A DNA stretch of 64,000 nt from CAYJLB01 sp964370845 (GCA_964370845.1 CAYJLB010000008.1:1-64000), one strand, 5' to 3'; shown: positions 18,537-27,159, counted from the first letter of the stretch. Notes: generated from the sequence alone by a model not told the origin. Numbers and translations: made by a program.

Positions 18537-19313
18537 ATGATTTTTGAGATAAAAGACCTTTATTTTGAATATAAAAAAGGAAAACCTATACTTTCCGACT
18601 TAAATTTATCATTAAAAGAGGGGGAAATTCTCACTATTTTAGGCCCTAATGGAGCGGGAAAGTCCACTTTGCTTTCTTTAATGATAAAGCTTTTAAAACC
18701 ATGTGAGGGGGAAATTTTTCTCGACAGTGAAAATTTAGCCGACTTAAAGGAAAAAGATATTGCAAAAAAAGTGAGTTTTGTTCCACAAAGTGTTTCCCCT
18801 ACTTTCAGTTATTCCGTTTTGGATTACGTTTTAATGGGGAGAGCGCCAATGATTTCCTATCTTTCAAGACCCTCAAAAGCAGATATTGAATGTGCAAAAA
18901 CTGCAATTTCTGACATGGAAATTTCCCATCTTTCCGACAAATCTATCCTTGAAATAAGCGGTGGAGAGAGGCAACTCGCAACCATTGCACGGGCGATTGT
19001 ACGCAGTCCAAAAGTGATTTTATTTGACGAGCCAACTTCTCACCTTGATTTCGCTAATCAATTGAAAGTTTTGCGAATTGTGAAAGGTTTATCCGAAAGA
19101 GGATTTTCTGTTGTAATCACAACCCACAACCCTGACCACGCTGTGTTACTTTCCGATAAAACAGCTTTAATTGACCGAAATGGAAACATTATTAGCGGAA
19201 AAACTGAGGAAATTCTCACTGAAAATATGCTAAAAAAAGTCTATGACACCGACTTAATTTTGCGTTATATTGACGAAATTGGACGTTTTTCCTGCCTTTA
19301 TCCTAATTTATAA
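18537..19313 (+). CDS. ABC importer ATPase (FecE/BtuD-like)
   Basis: 258 residues: Walker A GPNGAGKST, Q-loop VPQSVSP, signature ISGGERQLATIARAI, Walker B VILFDEPTSHLDF, H-loop THNPDHA. Energises the FecCD permease. Last gene of the unit starting at 13234; a new promoter follows 10 bp after its stop. Confidence 0.92.
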   Translation: MIFEIKDLYFEYKKGKPILSDLNLSLKEGEILTILGPNGAGKSTLLSLMIKLLKPCEGEIFLDSENLADLKEKDIAKKVSFVPQSVSPTFSYSVLDYVLMGRAPMISYLSRPSKADIECAKTAISDMEISHLSDKSILEISGGERQLATIARAIVRSPKVILFDEPTSHLDFANQLKVLRIVKGLSERGFSVVITTHNPDHAVLLSDKTALIDRNGNIISGKTEEILTENMLKKVYDTDLILRYIDEIGRFSCLYPNL

Positions 19314-19323
19314 CAGTTTAAAC

Positions 19324-19352
19324 TTGACAATTTGTTAAAAAAATGATAAAAT
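19324..19352 (+). promoter_or_regulatory. Promoter of the 19.6 kb lipoprotein gene
   Basis: -35 TTGACA (19324-19329), 17-bp spacer, -10 TAAAAT (19347-19352). Predicted start near 19359. Confidence 0.75.
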
Positions 19353-19358
19353 CAAATG

Positions 19359-19616
19359 TAATTAATTTCAATCTATATTTAAATATCTAATTTATATTCC
19401 GAATTTATTTTTCTAAGGCTTAACCGCTATGAAAAGTAAATCTGGGTTAATTTGGAAACGAATTAACCTTCCATGTTTGAAAAGGGATAAAAACAGCTTC
19501 ACAAACTGTTGAAGCAATAGCCAATTTATTGGTTTGTTTATAATGCCTTTTCGCCTAAAAACGAAAAGGTTTTTATATTTTTGAAGAAATTTCTATTTTG
19601 AAAGGAACGTATTAAA
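19359..19616 (+). promoter_or_regulatory. Riboswitch-like leader with alternative stems and terminator
   Basis: About 255 bases of untranslated RNA. GGTTAATT (19445-19452) can pair with AATTAACC (19461-19468), or its GGTTAA part with TTAACC (19420-19425): two mutually exclusive stems. An outer stem GGCT (19417-19420)/AGCC (19519-19522) encloses these and a hairpin GCTTC/GAAGC (19496-19515). An intrinsic terminator, CCTTTTCG/CGAAAAGG (19546-19569) plus T-run, sits 45 bases before the ATG. The architecture is that of a terminating riboswitch; no known class is recognised. Confidence 0.55.
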
Positions 19617-20672
19617 ATGAAAAAATTATTAGCCCTATTGTTGTCACTTTCTTTGGTGGTAACTCTTGCCGCTTGTAGCGAGAATGCTCCTGCTGAAACT
19701 ACTGAAAACACAACAGTTGCTACTGAAGCACAAACTGAAGCTGAAACCACTGAAGAAACTGAGGGAGAAACCGAAAGCGACAGTACTGAACTTCCTGCTC
19801 CTGAAATTAAGGAAGCTGTTGGAGTTACAATCCCTGAATTTTCTGTGAATGTAAATGGTGTTGACGTGACAAACGTTACTCTTGCTGACCTTGCTTTATA
19901 TGAAGTTACTGCACACTCAATCAACAGTGCTGGAACTACATCTGTTACAACTTACATAGGATTTACTGTTAAAGATATTCTTGCAGCTTCGGGAATTGAA
20001 GCTACTGGTGCAATGGTTGTAACTGCTGATGACGGATATGAAATTGAGTATTCTGCGGAAGTTGCAAATGCTGATACTACTTTACTTGCTGTTAGCAAAA
20101 ACGGCGAACAATTCGGAACTGCTCCTTGGCTTGCTCCTTGTTCTGAACAAGTTACTGGTCAATACTTAAAAAATGCTATAACTATTTCATTTGACGGTGC
20201 TGAAAGTGGCACTAGTGATGAAGAACCAGCAGAAGATGCTGATGCTGAAGTAAGCGAAGTTCCAGCTCCTGAAAAATCAGACAAAACTGCTCAAGTTACA
20301 TTCTCTGATTACTCATTCTTAATCGATGGAACTCCAATCACAAATGCTACTTTAGAAGGTTTATCAATTTACAAAGTTGACGCTTCTACTTTAAAAGATG
20401 ATGCTGTTACAACTTCAACTTACACAGGTTATGTTCTTTCCGACGTTTTAGCAGCTGCTGGAATTACTGATTTCACTTCAATTGTTGCTGTTGCAAATGA
20501 CGGTTACGAAGTTGAATATGACAAAGAAACTGCTATGAACGAGTTCACAATTGTTGCAATTGAAAAAGACAAAGAACTTGGCGAAGACGGAACAATTTGG
20601 ATTGCTCCAGCTACTGAAACTGCTGGCAAAATGTACGCAAAATTAGTTGTTGAACTAAAGATTAATAAATAA
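19617..20672 (+). CDS. Lipoprotein with two SUOX-fold-like domains
   Basis: 351 residues. Lipobox TLAAC (Cys20), then a Thr/Glu-rich low-complexity linker (about 24-62) that probably spans the cell wall. Two repeats follow (about 70-200 and 225-350), each with Y(T/I)GF/YVLSDVLAAAGI-like, ADDGYEVEY-like and a hydrophobic end (WIAP, WLAP). They look like short versions of the domains in the 13.2 kb protein, again without a Mo-ligand cysteine. Expressed from its own promoter behind an attenuator-like leader and closed by a terminator. Confidence 0.65.
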   Translation: MKKLLALLLSLSLVVTLAACSENAPAETTENTTVATEAQTEAETTEETEGETESDSTELPAPEIKEAVGVTIPEFSVNVNGVDVTNVTLADLALYEVTAHSINSAGTTSVTTYIGFTVKDILAASGIEATGAMVVTADDGYEIEYSAEVANADTTLLAVSKNGEQFGTAPWLAPCSEQVTGQYLKNAITISFDGAESGTSDEEPAEDADAEVSEVPAPEKSDKTAQVTFSDYSFLIDGTPITNATLEGLSIYKVDASTLKDDAVTTSTYTGYVLSDVLAAAGITDFTSIVAVANDGYEVEYDKETAMNEFTIVAIEKDKELGEDGTIWIAPATETAGKMYAKLVVELKINK

Positions 20673-20684
20673 TAATCAAAAAGG

Positions 20685-20713
20685 AAAAGGGGGATAGTTT
20701 TTATCCCCTTTTT
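20685..20713 (+). terminator. Terminator between the two-domain and rhodanese lipoprotein genes
   Basis: Stem AAAAGGGGGATA/TATCCCCTTTTT with a 5-nt loop and T-run, 13 bp after the stop codon. The following gene has no clear promoter of its own, so partial readthrough is likely. Confidence 0.7.
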
Positions 20714-20746
20714 GCCATATATTTTTATGAAAGGACGAACATTTTT

Positions 20747-21436
20747 ATGAAAAAACTAATCAAAACTCTTGCAATTATTACCCTTTCTACTTCAATTTTA
20801 CTCACCTCTTGCCAAAATAGTAACGGGGGACAAACTATTGAAATCCCACTTCCTTCCCCTGGTGATGATATGTTTGGCGTTGACACAAACATTAATATTG
20901 AAACAATTGACAATTATTTAGGCATTGAGGACGTTGTATATGTTGATATGAGAATGTTTATCGACACTGCAAGGTATGAGGACATTGGCGGTGAATCCGT
21001 TTTAACAAAAACTATAGAAGGCTTTAAAATTATACCTTTCCCTTACATTGCGACAATGGCTGCACTTCCTGTTGAGGGTGCATTTGTGGGCGACACTTTA
21101 TTTGATGTTGAATGGGGTAATGGCACTGAAATCCTTTCTGTAACGGAAAATTATAAGGAGAGTATGCTTATTTTAGATGAACTTTTTCCTAAAGACAAGA
21201 AAATTTTCATAATGTGTGGTGGCGCTGGTTATGCGGGAATGACAAGGGCATTGCTAATTCACCTCGGTTGGAACGAAGACTTGCTTTATAACGTTGGAGC
21301 TGGCTGGTTTTATGACGGAGAAAATGCCCTTGAGCTTGTAAAATTCCCAGAAGATGCAAATGACCCGAACATATACGCAACTTGGAGAGCGGATTATGCA
21401 TATTTTGACTTTAATTTAATGACTCCTGTTGCATAA
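20747..21436 (+). CDS. Rhodanese-like lipoprotein
   Basis: 229 residues with lipobox LLTSC (Cys22). The body resembles a rhodanese domain: VVYVDMRM near residue 64, and an active-site loop KKIFIMCGGAGYAGM with Cys157 followed by a helix (TRALLIHLGW). Rhodaneses carry persulfide sulfur on this cysteine; an extracytoplasmic, lipid-anchored one suggests sulfur transfer or redox sensing at the surface. 27 bp before the FMN-binding gene, so cotranscribed. Confidence 0.75.
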   Translation: MKKLIKTLAIITLSTSILLTSCQNSNGGQTIEIPLPSPGDDMFGVDTNINIETIDNYLGIEDVVYVDMRMFIDTARYEDIGGESVLTKTIEGFKIIPFPYIATMAALPVEGAFVGDTLFDVEWGNGTEILSVTENYKESMLILDELFPKDKKIFIMCGGAGYAGMTRALLIHLGWNEDLLYNVGAGWFYDGENALELVKFPEDANDPNIYATWRADYAYFDFNLMTPVA

Positions 21437-21463
21437 AACATACAGAAAGGAATGGGCATTTTT

Positions 21464-22033
21464 ATGAAAAATAAAGGAATTTTGCTTGTTTTAACCCTTG
21501 CTTTAGTGCTTTTTACAAGTTGCTCAACTGAGGTTGAAGAAAGTTCTTCATTTCCAATTATAAAATTTGACCACTTTTCTTCGGGGGGAGTTTCGGAGGA
21601 ATACGAGGCTGTTATTTTGTTCGAGCAAAGTAATTCCACCTTTACTTCATATCAAGTTGCATTTTTGTCCTGTAACTGCCGTGATGCTTTGGTGAGTTAT
21701 TTTTCAGTTATGTACGTTGAACTTTTGAACTCAAAGGAAAATGTTGAGGACTCGGCAATACGTTCAATAACCTTTGGAAACAATCAAGGTTTATGGGGGG
21801 ACAGCAATCCAAACTACTATGTTCCCGAGTACACTGAGGAATATTATGATGAGCATTTTGTGCAAAAGCTTGTAAAAGCTACAAAATCTGACATTGACAG
21901 TTGGGCGGGTTACGGCGAGTCTATTGAGCCTATTGGTGTCGATTTAATCGCTGGTGCAACTGTTTCAACCAGCAATATAACCTCAATGTTACAAAGTTTA
22001 TTTGAATACCACGAAGAAAACTATTACTCCTAG
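21464..22033 (+). CDS. FMN-binding-domain lipoprotein with flavinylation motif
   Basis: 189 residues from the ATG at 21464 (AGAAAGGAATGGG upstream). Lipobox LFTSC (Cys20). The C-terminal half fits an FMN_bind domain ending in DLIAGATVSTSNI (160-172), the motif by which ApbE attaches FMN to threonine (Thr166), although Ala replaces the usual Ser/Thr before GAT. A further SCNC pair (Cys70, Cys72) might form a disulfide or bind a cofactor. No apbE is in the window; it would have to be encoded elsewhere. Confidence 0.75.
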   Translation: MKNKGILLVLTLALVLFTSCSTEVEESSSFPIIKFDHFSSGGVSEEYEAVILFEQSNSTFTSYQVAFLSCNCRDALVSYFSVMYVELLNSKENVEDSAIRSITFGNNQGLWGDSNPNYYVPEYTEEYYDEHFVQKLVKATKSDIDSWAGYGESIEPIGVDLIAGATVSTSNITSMLQSLFEYHEENYYS

Positions 22034-22034
22034 A

Positions 22035-22265
22035 CGGGGAAACCCCGTTGTTATGCCCGCGTTTTTACATTGCATAATTGGAAAATTTCTGCCCGCGAGG
22101 TCGGAATTCGTAGGGCAAGGGCTCTGCTCTAGCCGTTAGTTGCATAAACTAAAGGTTTTACTCAATTTTTTTCTCAAAAAAATTGCGGGCAACGTGACGT
22201 TGCATCCATTCCCGCGTTTTTACGTTGCATAATTGGAAAATTTCTGCCCACGAGGTCGGAATTTT
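22035..22265 (+). repeat. GC-rich interspersed repeat, two tandem copies
   Basis: Two similar copies of a modular repeat. Each holds a GCCCGCG/TTCCCGCG block, ATTGCATAATTGGAAAA and TTTCTGCCC-CGAGGTCGGAAT (first about 22057-22111, second about 22209-22264). The first copy also has the hairpin ACGGGG-AAA-CCCCGT (22035-22048), and the second the palindrome GCAACGTGACGTTGC (22189-22203). The same modules recur in reverse orientation at 41936-42160, with partial copies at 29610 and 40160-40376. No coding capacity is credible here. Confidence 0.75.
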
Positions 22266-22351
22266 GTAAATGCAGAATTTATTTTTTCCCTTTTCTTGAA
22301 ATCTTATAGGGAATGCATTATATGCATTCCGCAATATCAAACAAAACTAAA

Positions 22352-22391
22352 AACCAGCAAAAACTATCATTACAATAGTTTTTGCTGGTTT
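22352..22391 (-). terminator. Terminator of the amino-acid ABC operon
   Basis: Perfect 16-bp stem (AACCAGCAAAAACTAT and its complement) with an 8-nt loop, 29 bp beyond the ATPase stop; T-rich on the minus-strand side. Confidence 0.85.
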
Positions 22392-22419
22392 ATTTACATT
22401 ATAATAAAATATTAAATGA

Positions 22420-23142
22420 TTACAAAACCTTTGATAAAAAGTCTTGTAAACGTGGGTTTTCTGGGTTTGAAAAGAACTTAATTGGCTCGTTTTCTTCCTT
22501 AATTACACCCTCGTCCATGAACATTACGCGGGTTGCAACTTCCCTTGCAAAGCCCATTTCGTGGGTTACTACCACCATGGTCATTCCATCTCGTGCAAGC
22601 TCTTTCATAAGCTCCAAAACTTCACCAACCATTTCAGGGTCAAGCGCTGAGGTAGGCTCATCAAACAAAAGCACATCAGGGTTCATTGCTAAGGCTCTTA
22701 CAATTGCAATACGTTGCTTTTGCCCACCTGAAAGCATTGCTGGATAGCTTTGCGCCTTATCACTAAGTCCAATTCTTTCAAGAAGTTTAAGAGCATTTGC
22801 TTCAGCGTCCTCTTTGGATTGCAATTTCAATTTCACAGGAGCTAAAGTTATATTTTGCAAAATTGTCAAATGTGGAAACAGGTTAAAATGTTGGAAAACC
22901 ATTCCCATTTTTTGTCTTAGTTTATTAATATTAGTTTTTTTGCTGTTAATTTGAGTTCCCTCAAACCAAACTTCTCCACCAGTTGGAACTTCAAGAAGGT
23001 TTAAACAGCGAAGAAAAGTGCTTTTCCCCGAACCGGACGGACCAACAATAACCACTTTTTCACCTTGTTCAATTGTAGTAGAAATTTCGTTTAAAACTAA
23101 ATTTTTTCCAAAAGATTTTTTAAGCTTTTTGACTTCTATCAC
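22420..23142 (-). CDS. Polar amino-acid ABC importer ATPase (GlnQ type)
   Basis: 240 residues: Walker A GPSGSGKST, Q-loop FQHFNLFPH, signature LSGGQKQRIAIVRAL, Walker B VLLFDEPTSALDPE, H-loop VTHEMGFAREVA. The motifs FQHFNLFPHLT and THEMGFA are typical of GlnQ/HisP-type ATPases. GTG start at 23142, AGAGGAGG upstream; overlaps the permease gene by 23 bases. Distal gene of the three-gene importer. Confidence 0.94.
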   Translation of the reverse strand: MIEVKKLKKSFGKNLVLNEISTTIEQGEKVVIVGPSGSGKSTFLRCLNLLEVPTGGEVWFEGTQINSKKTNINKLRQKMGMVFQHFNLFPHLTILQNITLAPVKLKLQSKEDAEANALKLLERIGLSDKAQSYPAMLSGGQKQRIAIVRALAMNPDVLLFDEPTSALDPEMVGEVLELMKELARDGMTMVVVTHEMGFAREVATRVMFMDEGVIKEENEPIKFFSNPENPRLQDFLSKVL

Positions 23143-23860
23143 TTTTCGCCAACCTCCTCTCTAACTTTCTAACTAAAGCTGAAATCAACATTACCAAAAG
23201 GAAATAAATTATCGCCGTTGTAAACAGCGGAAAATATGGTGATAATGTTCTAGCTTGTACACTTTGAGCAGCTTTTGTCACGTCGATAAGAGGAATTAAC
23301 CCTACAATTGACGTTTCTTTTAAGATTGCAATGAATTCATTACAAAGTGCTGGCAAAATATTTTTTATCGCTTGTGGTAAGATGATATAACGCATTGTAG
23401 CAAATCGTGACAACCCTAAAGAACGTCCAGCTTCCGATTGTCCAGGGTCAACAGCTAAAATCCCCGCCCTTATAATCTCGGAAACATAAGCTCCTGAATT
23501 AATACCAAAGGCGATTACAGCCACCACCATAGCGGACTCGATTGACACTAAAAAGATGTAAAACATTATTGAAAGTTGTACAACTATCGGCGTTCCACGG
23601 ATTACAGCTACATAAGCTTGCAAAAGTTTACTTAAAATCTTGTACTTTCCCGTTTGATAATTTTCAACTCTTAAAATTGCTACAACAACACCTATTATAA
23701 CACCTACTAAAGTTGCAAAAATTGTCAAAACAACAGTGTTTTGCAACCCTTCAAGGAACATAACGTATCTATCTTCCTCAATAAAAGTTTCGTCAAAATT
23801 CTTGATAAAACTCTCATACAAACCCACAAAAAAGCTTGCTATTGAATTTAAAAAATCCAC
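23120..23860 (-). CDS. Polar amino-acid ABC importer permease
   Basis: 246 residues with about five membrane helices. HEQRxLG-type signature: LQNTVVLTIFATLVGVIIG, then YVAVIRGTPIVVQLSIMFY, and the EAA-like loop EAGRSLGLSRFATMRYIILPQA that contacts the ATPase. Works with the downstream ATPase and upstream binding protein. Confidence 0.93.
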   Translation of the reverse strand: MDFLNSIASFFVGLYESFIKNFDETFIEEDRYVMFLEGLQNTVVLTIFATLVGVIIGVVVAILRVENYQTGKYKILSKLLQAYVAVIRGTPIVVQLSIMFYIFLVSIESAMVVAVIAFGINSGAYVSEIIRAGILAVDPGQSEAGRSLGLSRFATMRYIILPQAIKNILPALCNEFIAILKETSIVGLIPLIDVTKAAQSVQARTLSPYFPLFTTAIIYFLLVMLISALVRKLERRLAKSDRSQKA

Positions 23861-23900
23861 TTAAAAATCCCTTCCTGTTTAAAAATTTTCTCTAAATAAA

Positions 23901-23932
23901 ACATTAGCAGGATATTATAACCCTGCTAATGT
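23901..23932 (-). promoter_or_regulatory. Intercistronic hairpin between binding protein and permease
   Basis: Stem ACATTAGCAGG/CCTGCTAATGT, 11 bp, loop 10 nt, without a strong T-run. Hairpins here commonly stabilise the binding-protein message or partly terminate, giving more binding protein than permease. Confidence 0.6.
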
Positions 23933-23955
23933 GAAATATTGATTATTTGAACAAA

Positions 23956-24801
23956 TTATTCGTTAATTGTTACATTTGAGTGGTGGATAAGTGATTCTTC
24001 AATTGTTCCGTCAGCAATAAGTCTTTCAATAACTTCATCAACAACTGCTTTTAGGTCATCATTGCCTTTAGCAAGTGCAATTGCGTATTCTTCAGTTGTG
24101 TTTGAACCGTCAGCGTAAACAAGTTCAAAAGTTCTGAATTTATCGTTTTCAGAAGCAACGTTCTTTGCAGGTAGCATATCTACTACGATTGCATCAATTT
24201 TTCCAGTGTCAAGGCTTAGTGAAGCCTCAGCAGCTGAACGGAAAGTTACTACAGATGCGCCAGTGTCTTGAAGAACACCAGTTACAGCGTTTCCGTCTTC
24301 ATCTTCATAACCGTTTACTTCGTCAGAAACGATGAAATCACCAGTTGTACCACGTTGAACACCGATTGTCATTCCAGCTAAATCTTCAATAGAATCAGCT
24401 TCAGTGTTATCTTTGTTCACGATAATATACTGTACAGAAGTTGTGTAAGGTATAGAGAAATCAACGTGTTCTTGTCTATCAGGACGTACTGTCATACCCG
24501 CAATACCAAGGTCAGCTTGACCATTTTTTACAGCTAAAACAATTCCGTCAAATTCAACGTCTTCAACAACAAGTTCAACGCCAATTTCATCAGCAATAGC
24601 TTGAGCAATGTCCACGTCAACACCAGCAACAGTGTTTCCGTCAGTTTTATACTCAAATGGAGGGAAAGCAGCATTTGTGTACATTACAAGTTTACCCTCA
24701 TCTTTAATTTTTTGTAGAGTACTTGCCTCTCCACATGCTGTAAAAGTTGTAGCTACAAGCACTGCGCTTAAAGCTAAAGCAAAAATTTTCTTCATTTTCA
24801 T
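23956..24801 (-). CDS. Amino-acid ABC importer solute-binding lipoprotein
   Basis: About 281 residues; lipobox TTFTAC. SBP_bac_3 fold: LVMYTNAAFPPFEYK, GVDVDIAQAIADEIGVEL, FDGIVLAVKNGQADLGIAGMTVRPDR, DFSIPYTTSVQYIIV, and a C-terminal VDEVIERLIADGTIEE. The MTVRPDR arginine is the one that usually binds the ligand carboxylate; the exact amino acid is not predictable. The start at 24801 places GGGAG seven bases upstream; ATGs at 24807 and 24795 are alternatives, and the far upstream ATG at 24888 is unlikely. Confidence 0.92.
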   Translation of the reverse strand: MKMKKIFALALSAVLVATTFTACGEASTLQKIKDEGKLVMYTNAAFPPFEYKTDGNTVAGVDVDIAQAIADEIGVELVVEDVEFDGIVLAVKNGQADLGIAGMTVRPDRQEHVDFSIPYTTSVQYIIVNKDNTEADSIEDLAGMTIGVQRGTTGDFIVSDEVNGYEDEDGNAVTGVLQDTGASVVTFRSAAEASLSLDTGKIDAIVVDMLPAKNVASENDKFRTFELVYADGSNTTEEYAIALAKGNDDLKAVVDEVIERLIADGTIEESLIHHSNVTINE

Positions 24802-25068
24802 TTTCATTCTCCCTTTCAAAATTGCATAATTATTCATTATTTCATTATTATATACTATTAATTTAACATATAAATAACGATTATGCAAGTTTTTTTAATA
24901 TTTTAAAAAAATAAATTAAACATATTACAAATTAAACTGGCAGTTTCATTTCTATTTGGTGATTTTGCCAAAAATTATGTTAAAATTTTATGACTAGCTA
25001 CAAATTATAAGAATTATAAAATTAAATAAAAATAGTACGTCAGAAATTTCTCCAACGCACTATTTTTT

Positions 25069-25122
25069 GCAAAATACAAATTATTTTTGAGGCAAAATAC
25101 AAATTATTTTTGAGGCAAAATA
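25069..25122. repeat. 23-bp tandem repeat, 2.3 copies
   Basis: Unit of 23 bp (25069-25091, 25092-25114, partial to 25122). The repeat covers the last codons and stop of the PspC gene, so the gene end is duplicated downstream. Probably replication slippage. Confidence 0.9.
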
Positions 25123-25283
25123 ATTGCTGCAATAATGTAAGCCAATAGTCCAGCTCCGCTAAAACCAATAATAACAGCAAGAATTCTCACAATATTTACG
25201 TCCATATTAAAGTATTCAGCAAGTCCTTTGCACACACCTGCAATAATTTTTCCCTCGTTAATTTTGTAAAGTTTCTTTTCCAT
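25104..25283 (-). CDS. PspC-domain small membrane protein
   Basis: 59 residues, short but clear: MEKKLYKINEGKIIAGVCKG, then LAEYFNMDVNIVRILAVI and one hydrophobic segment ending in LPQK. The GVCxGLAxYF...D..xVRxxxV pattern defines the PspC domain. Family members act in envelope stress response, sensing or signalling at the membrane. Last gene of the PadR-led envelope operon, 22 bp after the DUF4097 gene. ATG at 25283 with AGGGGAG upstream. Confidence 0.9.
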   Translation of the reverse strand: MEKKLYKINEGKIIAGVCKGLAEYFNMDVNIVRILAVIIGFSGAGLLAYIIAAIILPQK

Positions 25284-25305
25284 AATAATCTCCCCTTATA
25301 ATTTT

Positions 25306-26262
25306 TTACTTAACATTTACAGCACCAATTTGGCTGTTTACAGTGAGTTTAGCAAAACCTTTTCCACTTTCAGGAGCACCTTTACTTCTATCAACATTTA
25401 CTGAACCTATGTCACTTTTTGCAACTACTTCATAATTTCCAATTCCGTCAGTCAATGTTACATCAATTTTCCCAACTTGACTTGTAAAATTGTTATCACC
25501 GCATAAAGTTCCAACAAAATCAATTTTTCCTATATCAGTTTTAATTTTTCCGTCAGTAATTTTTGTTTTTTCAATAGAAATTGCTCCAACATTTGACTTC
25601 ATTTCGCAATTTTCTAAAGTACAATCCTTAAGTGAAATTTTCCCTATATCACTGGTAATTTTTGATTTTGCAAAACCACAATTCTCAATAATGGTGTTCC
25701 CAATATTATTTTTTGTTGCAATAAATTCGCAAGCTAAATCCCTTGGCAACTTTATAGTAACGTTTGGATATTGGGACTTTGAACCACCTTCATTAATAAA
25801 TGAGTTCACAACGCCTTTCTTTTTTGTTTGTAAAACTTTTACACAACCGTTTTCATAACTAAGCTTAATATTATCTTCATCAGATTTTGAAACGTCGATA
25901 TACAAAGTTTTCCCAAAATTCTCACAAGGCTCTATTTTAATATACCCTACTTGCATTTCAATGTCAAGTGAAAACCGCTTTTTTAAGGTAATTTTTTCAG
26001 TATAACTTTCCGTGTGTTCCTCACTTTTATTAGAATTAATCATTTTTATAATTACATAAACTGCAAAAATACATACTGCAATAAAAACTAATCTAACAAC
26101 AACTCCAACAAACGAGCCTAAACCTAAGAAGTTAAAATCAAAAATATTTGGGATAAATCCAAACCAACTATCCATATTAAATAGTATAAAAACAAAATAT
26201 GGAAGTATGCAAAATACTATTACAAGTGCAATTATTAGTTTTAATAAATTATTATTATTCAT
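25306..26262 (-). CDS. DUF4097 membrane-anchored beta-helix protein (LiaG-like), copy 2
   Basis: 318 residues. Two N-terminal membrane segments (about 7-30 and 47-70), then an extracytoplasmic region built of short repeats (NNIGNTII, SDIGKISL, SNVGAISI, TDIGKIDF, SQVGKIDV, SDIGSVNV), each about 20 residues. These form the right-handed beta-helix of DUF4097/adhesin-like proteins. Neighbouring PspC, DUF1700 and PadR place it in a Lia-like envelope-stress module; no binding partner is known. Confidence 0.85.
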   Translation of the reverse strand: MNNNNLLKLIIALVIVFCILPYFVFILFNMDSWFGFIPNIFDFNFLGLGSFVGVVVRLVFIAVCIFAVYVIIKMINSNKSEEHTESYTEKITLKKRFSLDIEMQVGYIKIEPCENFGKTLYIDVSKSDEDNIKLSYENGCVKVLQTKKKGVVNSFINEGGSKSQYPNVTIKLPRDLACEFIATKNNIGNTIIENCGFAKSKITSDIGKISLKDCTLENCEMKSNVGAISIEKTKITDGKIKTDIGKIDFVGTLCGDNNFTSQVGKIDVTLTDGIGNYEVVAKSDIGSVNVDRSKGAPESGKGFAKLTVNSQIGAVNVK

Positions 26263-26284
26263 ATCAAATTATTCCTCCTTTTTA

Positions 26285-27145
26285 CTAATTTTCATCAAAT
26301 CGAACTTCAATATTCCCTATATTTGAGAATAAATCTAATTTATATTTTGAATTTTCTCCGTCGAAAGAGCCTTCTTTATCACCGTCAATTCGACCACTAC
26401 CCAAATCTGTATTTATTTCAACATTAAAATCTTCTTTATCTGAATTTAATCTTAAATCAACATTTCCAATATTAGTTTCCATATAAAAATCCCCGAAAAT
26501 TTCTCCTTCAAAGTCCACGTTTCCAATGTCATTTTTTATTTCTCCGTCAAAAAAAGTACAGTCTTCAACTTCAATTTCCCCTACATTTGACTTTAAATCC
26601 ACATCTTCCGCCTCAACATTTTTTATGTCAATGTTGCTTAAATCAGTGTTAACTTCAAGGGATTCAAGTTCAAATCCACTCACAACAACTTCTCCAACGT
26701 TATTTTTAACCTCAATTGAGCTAATTTCTTGCTCTTTTGGTATGTAAATTTTAACTTTTATACTTTCACTAAAGCTTTCACCAATTGAAATAAAAGGACC
26801 TACATCAAATGACCAATTGAACAACTTTCCACCAAGGACTGGAAGGGTTTGATTTATAACAATAAAATTTTCTCCACTTGAAATTTCTAAAGTATCAACA
26901 ACGGAGTTTTCTACTTCAATATAAAAATCATCGGATTGAATTATTTCAACAGCCCCTGCTTCTATGTCTATGTTTAATTTAATTTCTTCATTTGTTTTTT
27001 GGAGATTGTATTGAAAATCTTCCCTATCATAAAATCCGCCTATTTCAATCCCGTTTATCATAGCGTAAAATAATGCAACTAAAGCAATAACTAAACCTAC
27101 TAAAATGGTTATTATTGCGCCTAAAATCTTCTTGCCCTCTTTCAT
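26285..27145 (-). CDS. DUF4097 membrane-anchored beta-helix protein, copy 1
   Basis: 286 residues. One N-terminal membrane segment (about 7-32) followed by the same repeat type as its downstream neighbour (NNVGEVVV, TDLSNIDI, SNVGEIEV, NDIGNVDF, TNIGNVDL, SNIGNIEV). Very acidic. The two genes appear to be diverged tandem duplicates. Part of the PadR operon; 14 bp from the HAAS gene. Confidence 0.85.
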   Translation of the reverse strand: MKEGKKILGAIITILVGLVIALVALFYAMINGIEIGGFYDREDFQYNLQKTNEEIKLNIDIEAGAVEIIQSDDFYIEVENSVVDTLEISSGENFIVINQTLPVLGGKLFNWSFDVGPFISIGESFSESIKVKIYIPKEQEISSIEVKNNVGEVVVSGFELESLEVNTDLSNIDIKNVEAEDVDLKSNVGEIEVEDCTFFDGEIKNDIGNVDFEGEIFGDFYMETNIGNVDLRLNSDKEDFNVEINTDLGSGRIDGDKEGSFDGENSKYKLDLFSNIGNIEVRFDEN

Positions 27146-27159
27146 AAAAACATTCCTTT

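Noticed and set aside
22035..22265. CRISPR array
   Set aside because: Repeats are few, modular and of uneven spacing, with no regular spacers and no cas genes.
22158..22340. 60-residue frame in the repeat region
   Set aside because: Composed of repeat modules; frame contains palindrome-derived residues and lacks a ribosome binding site.
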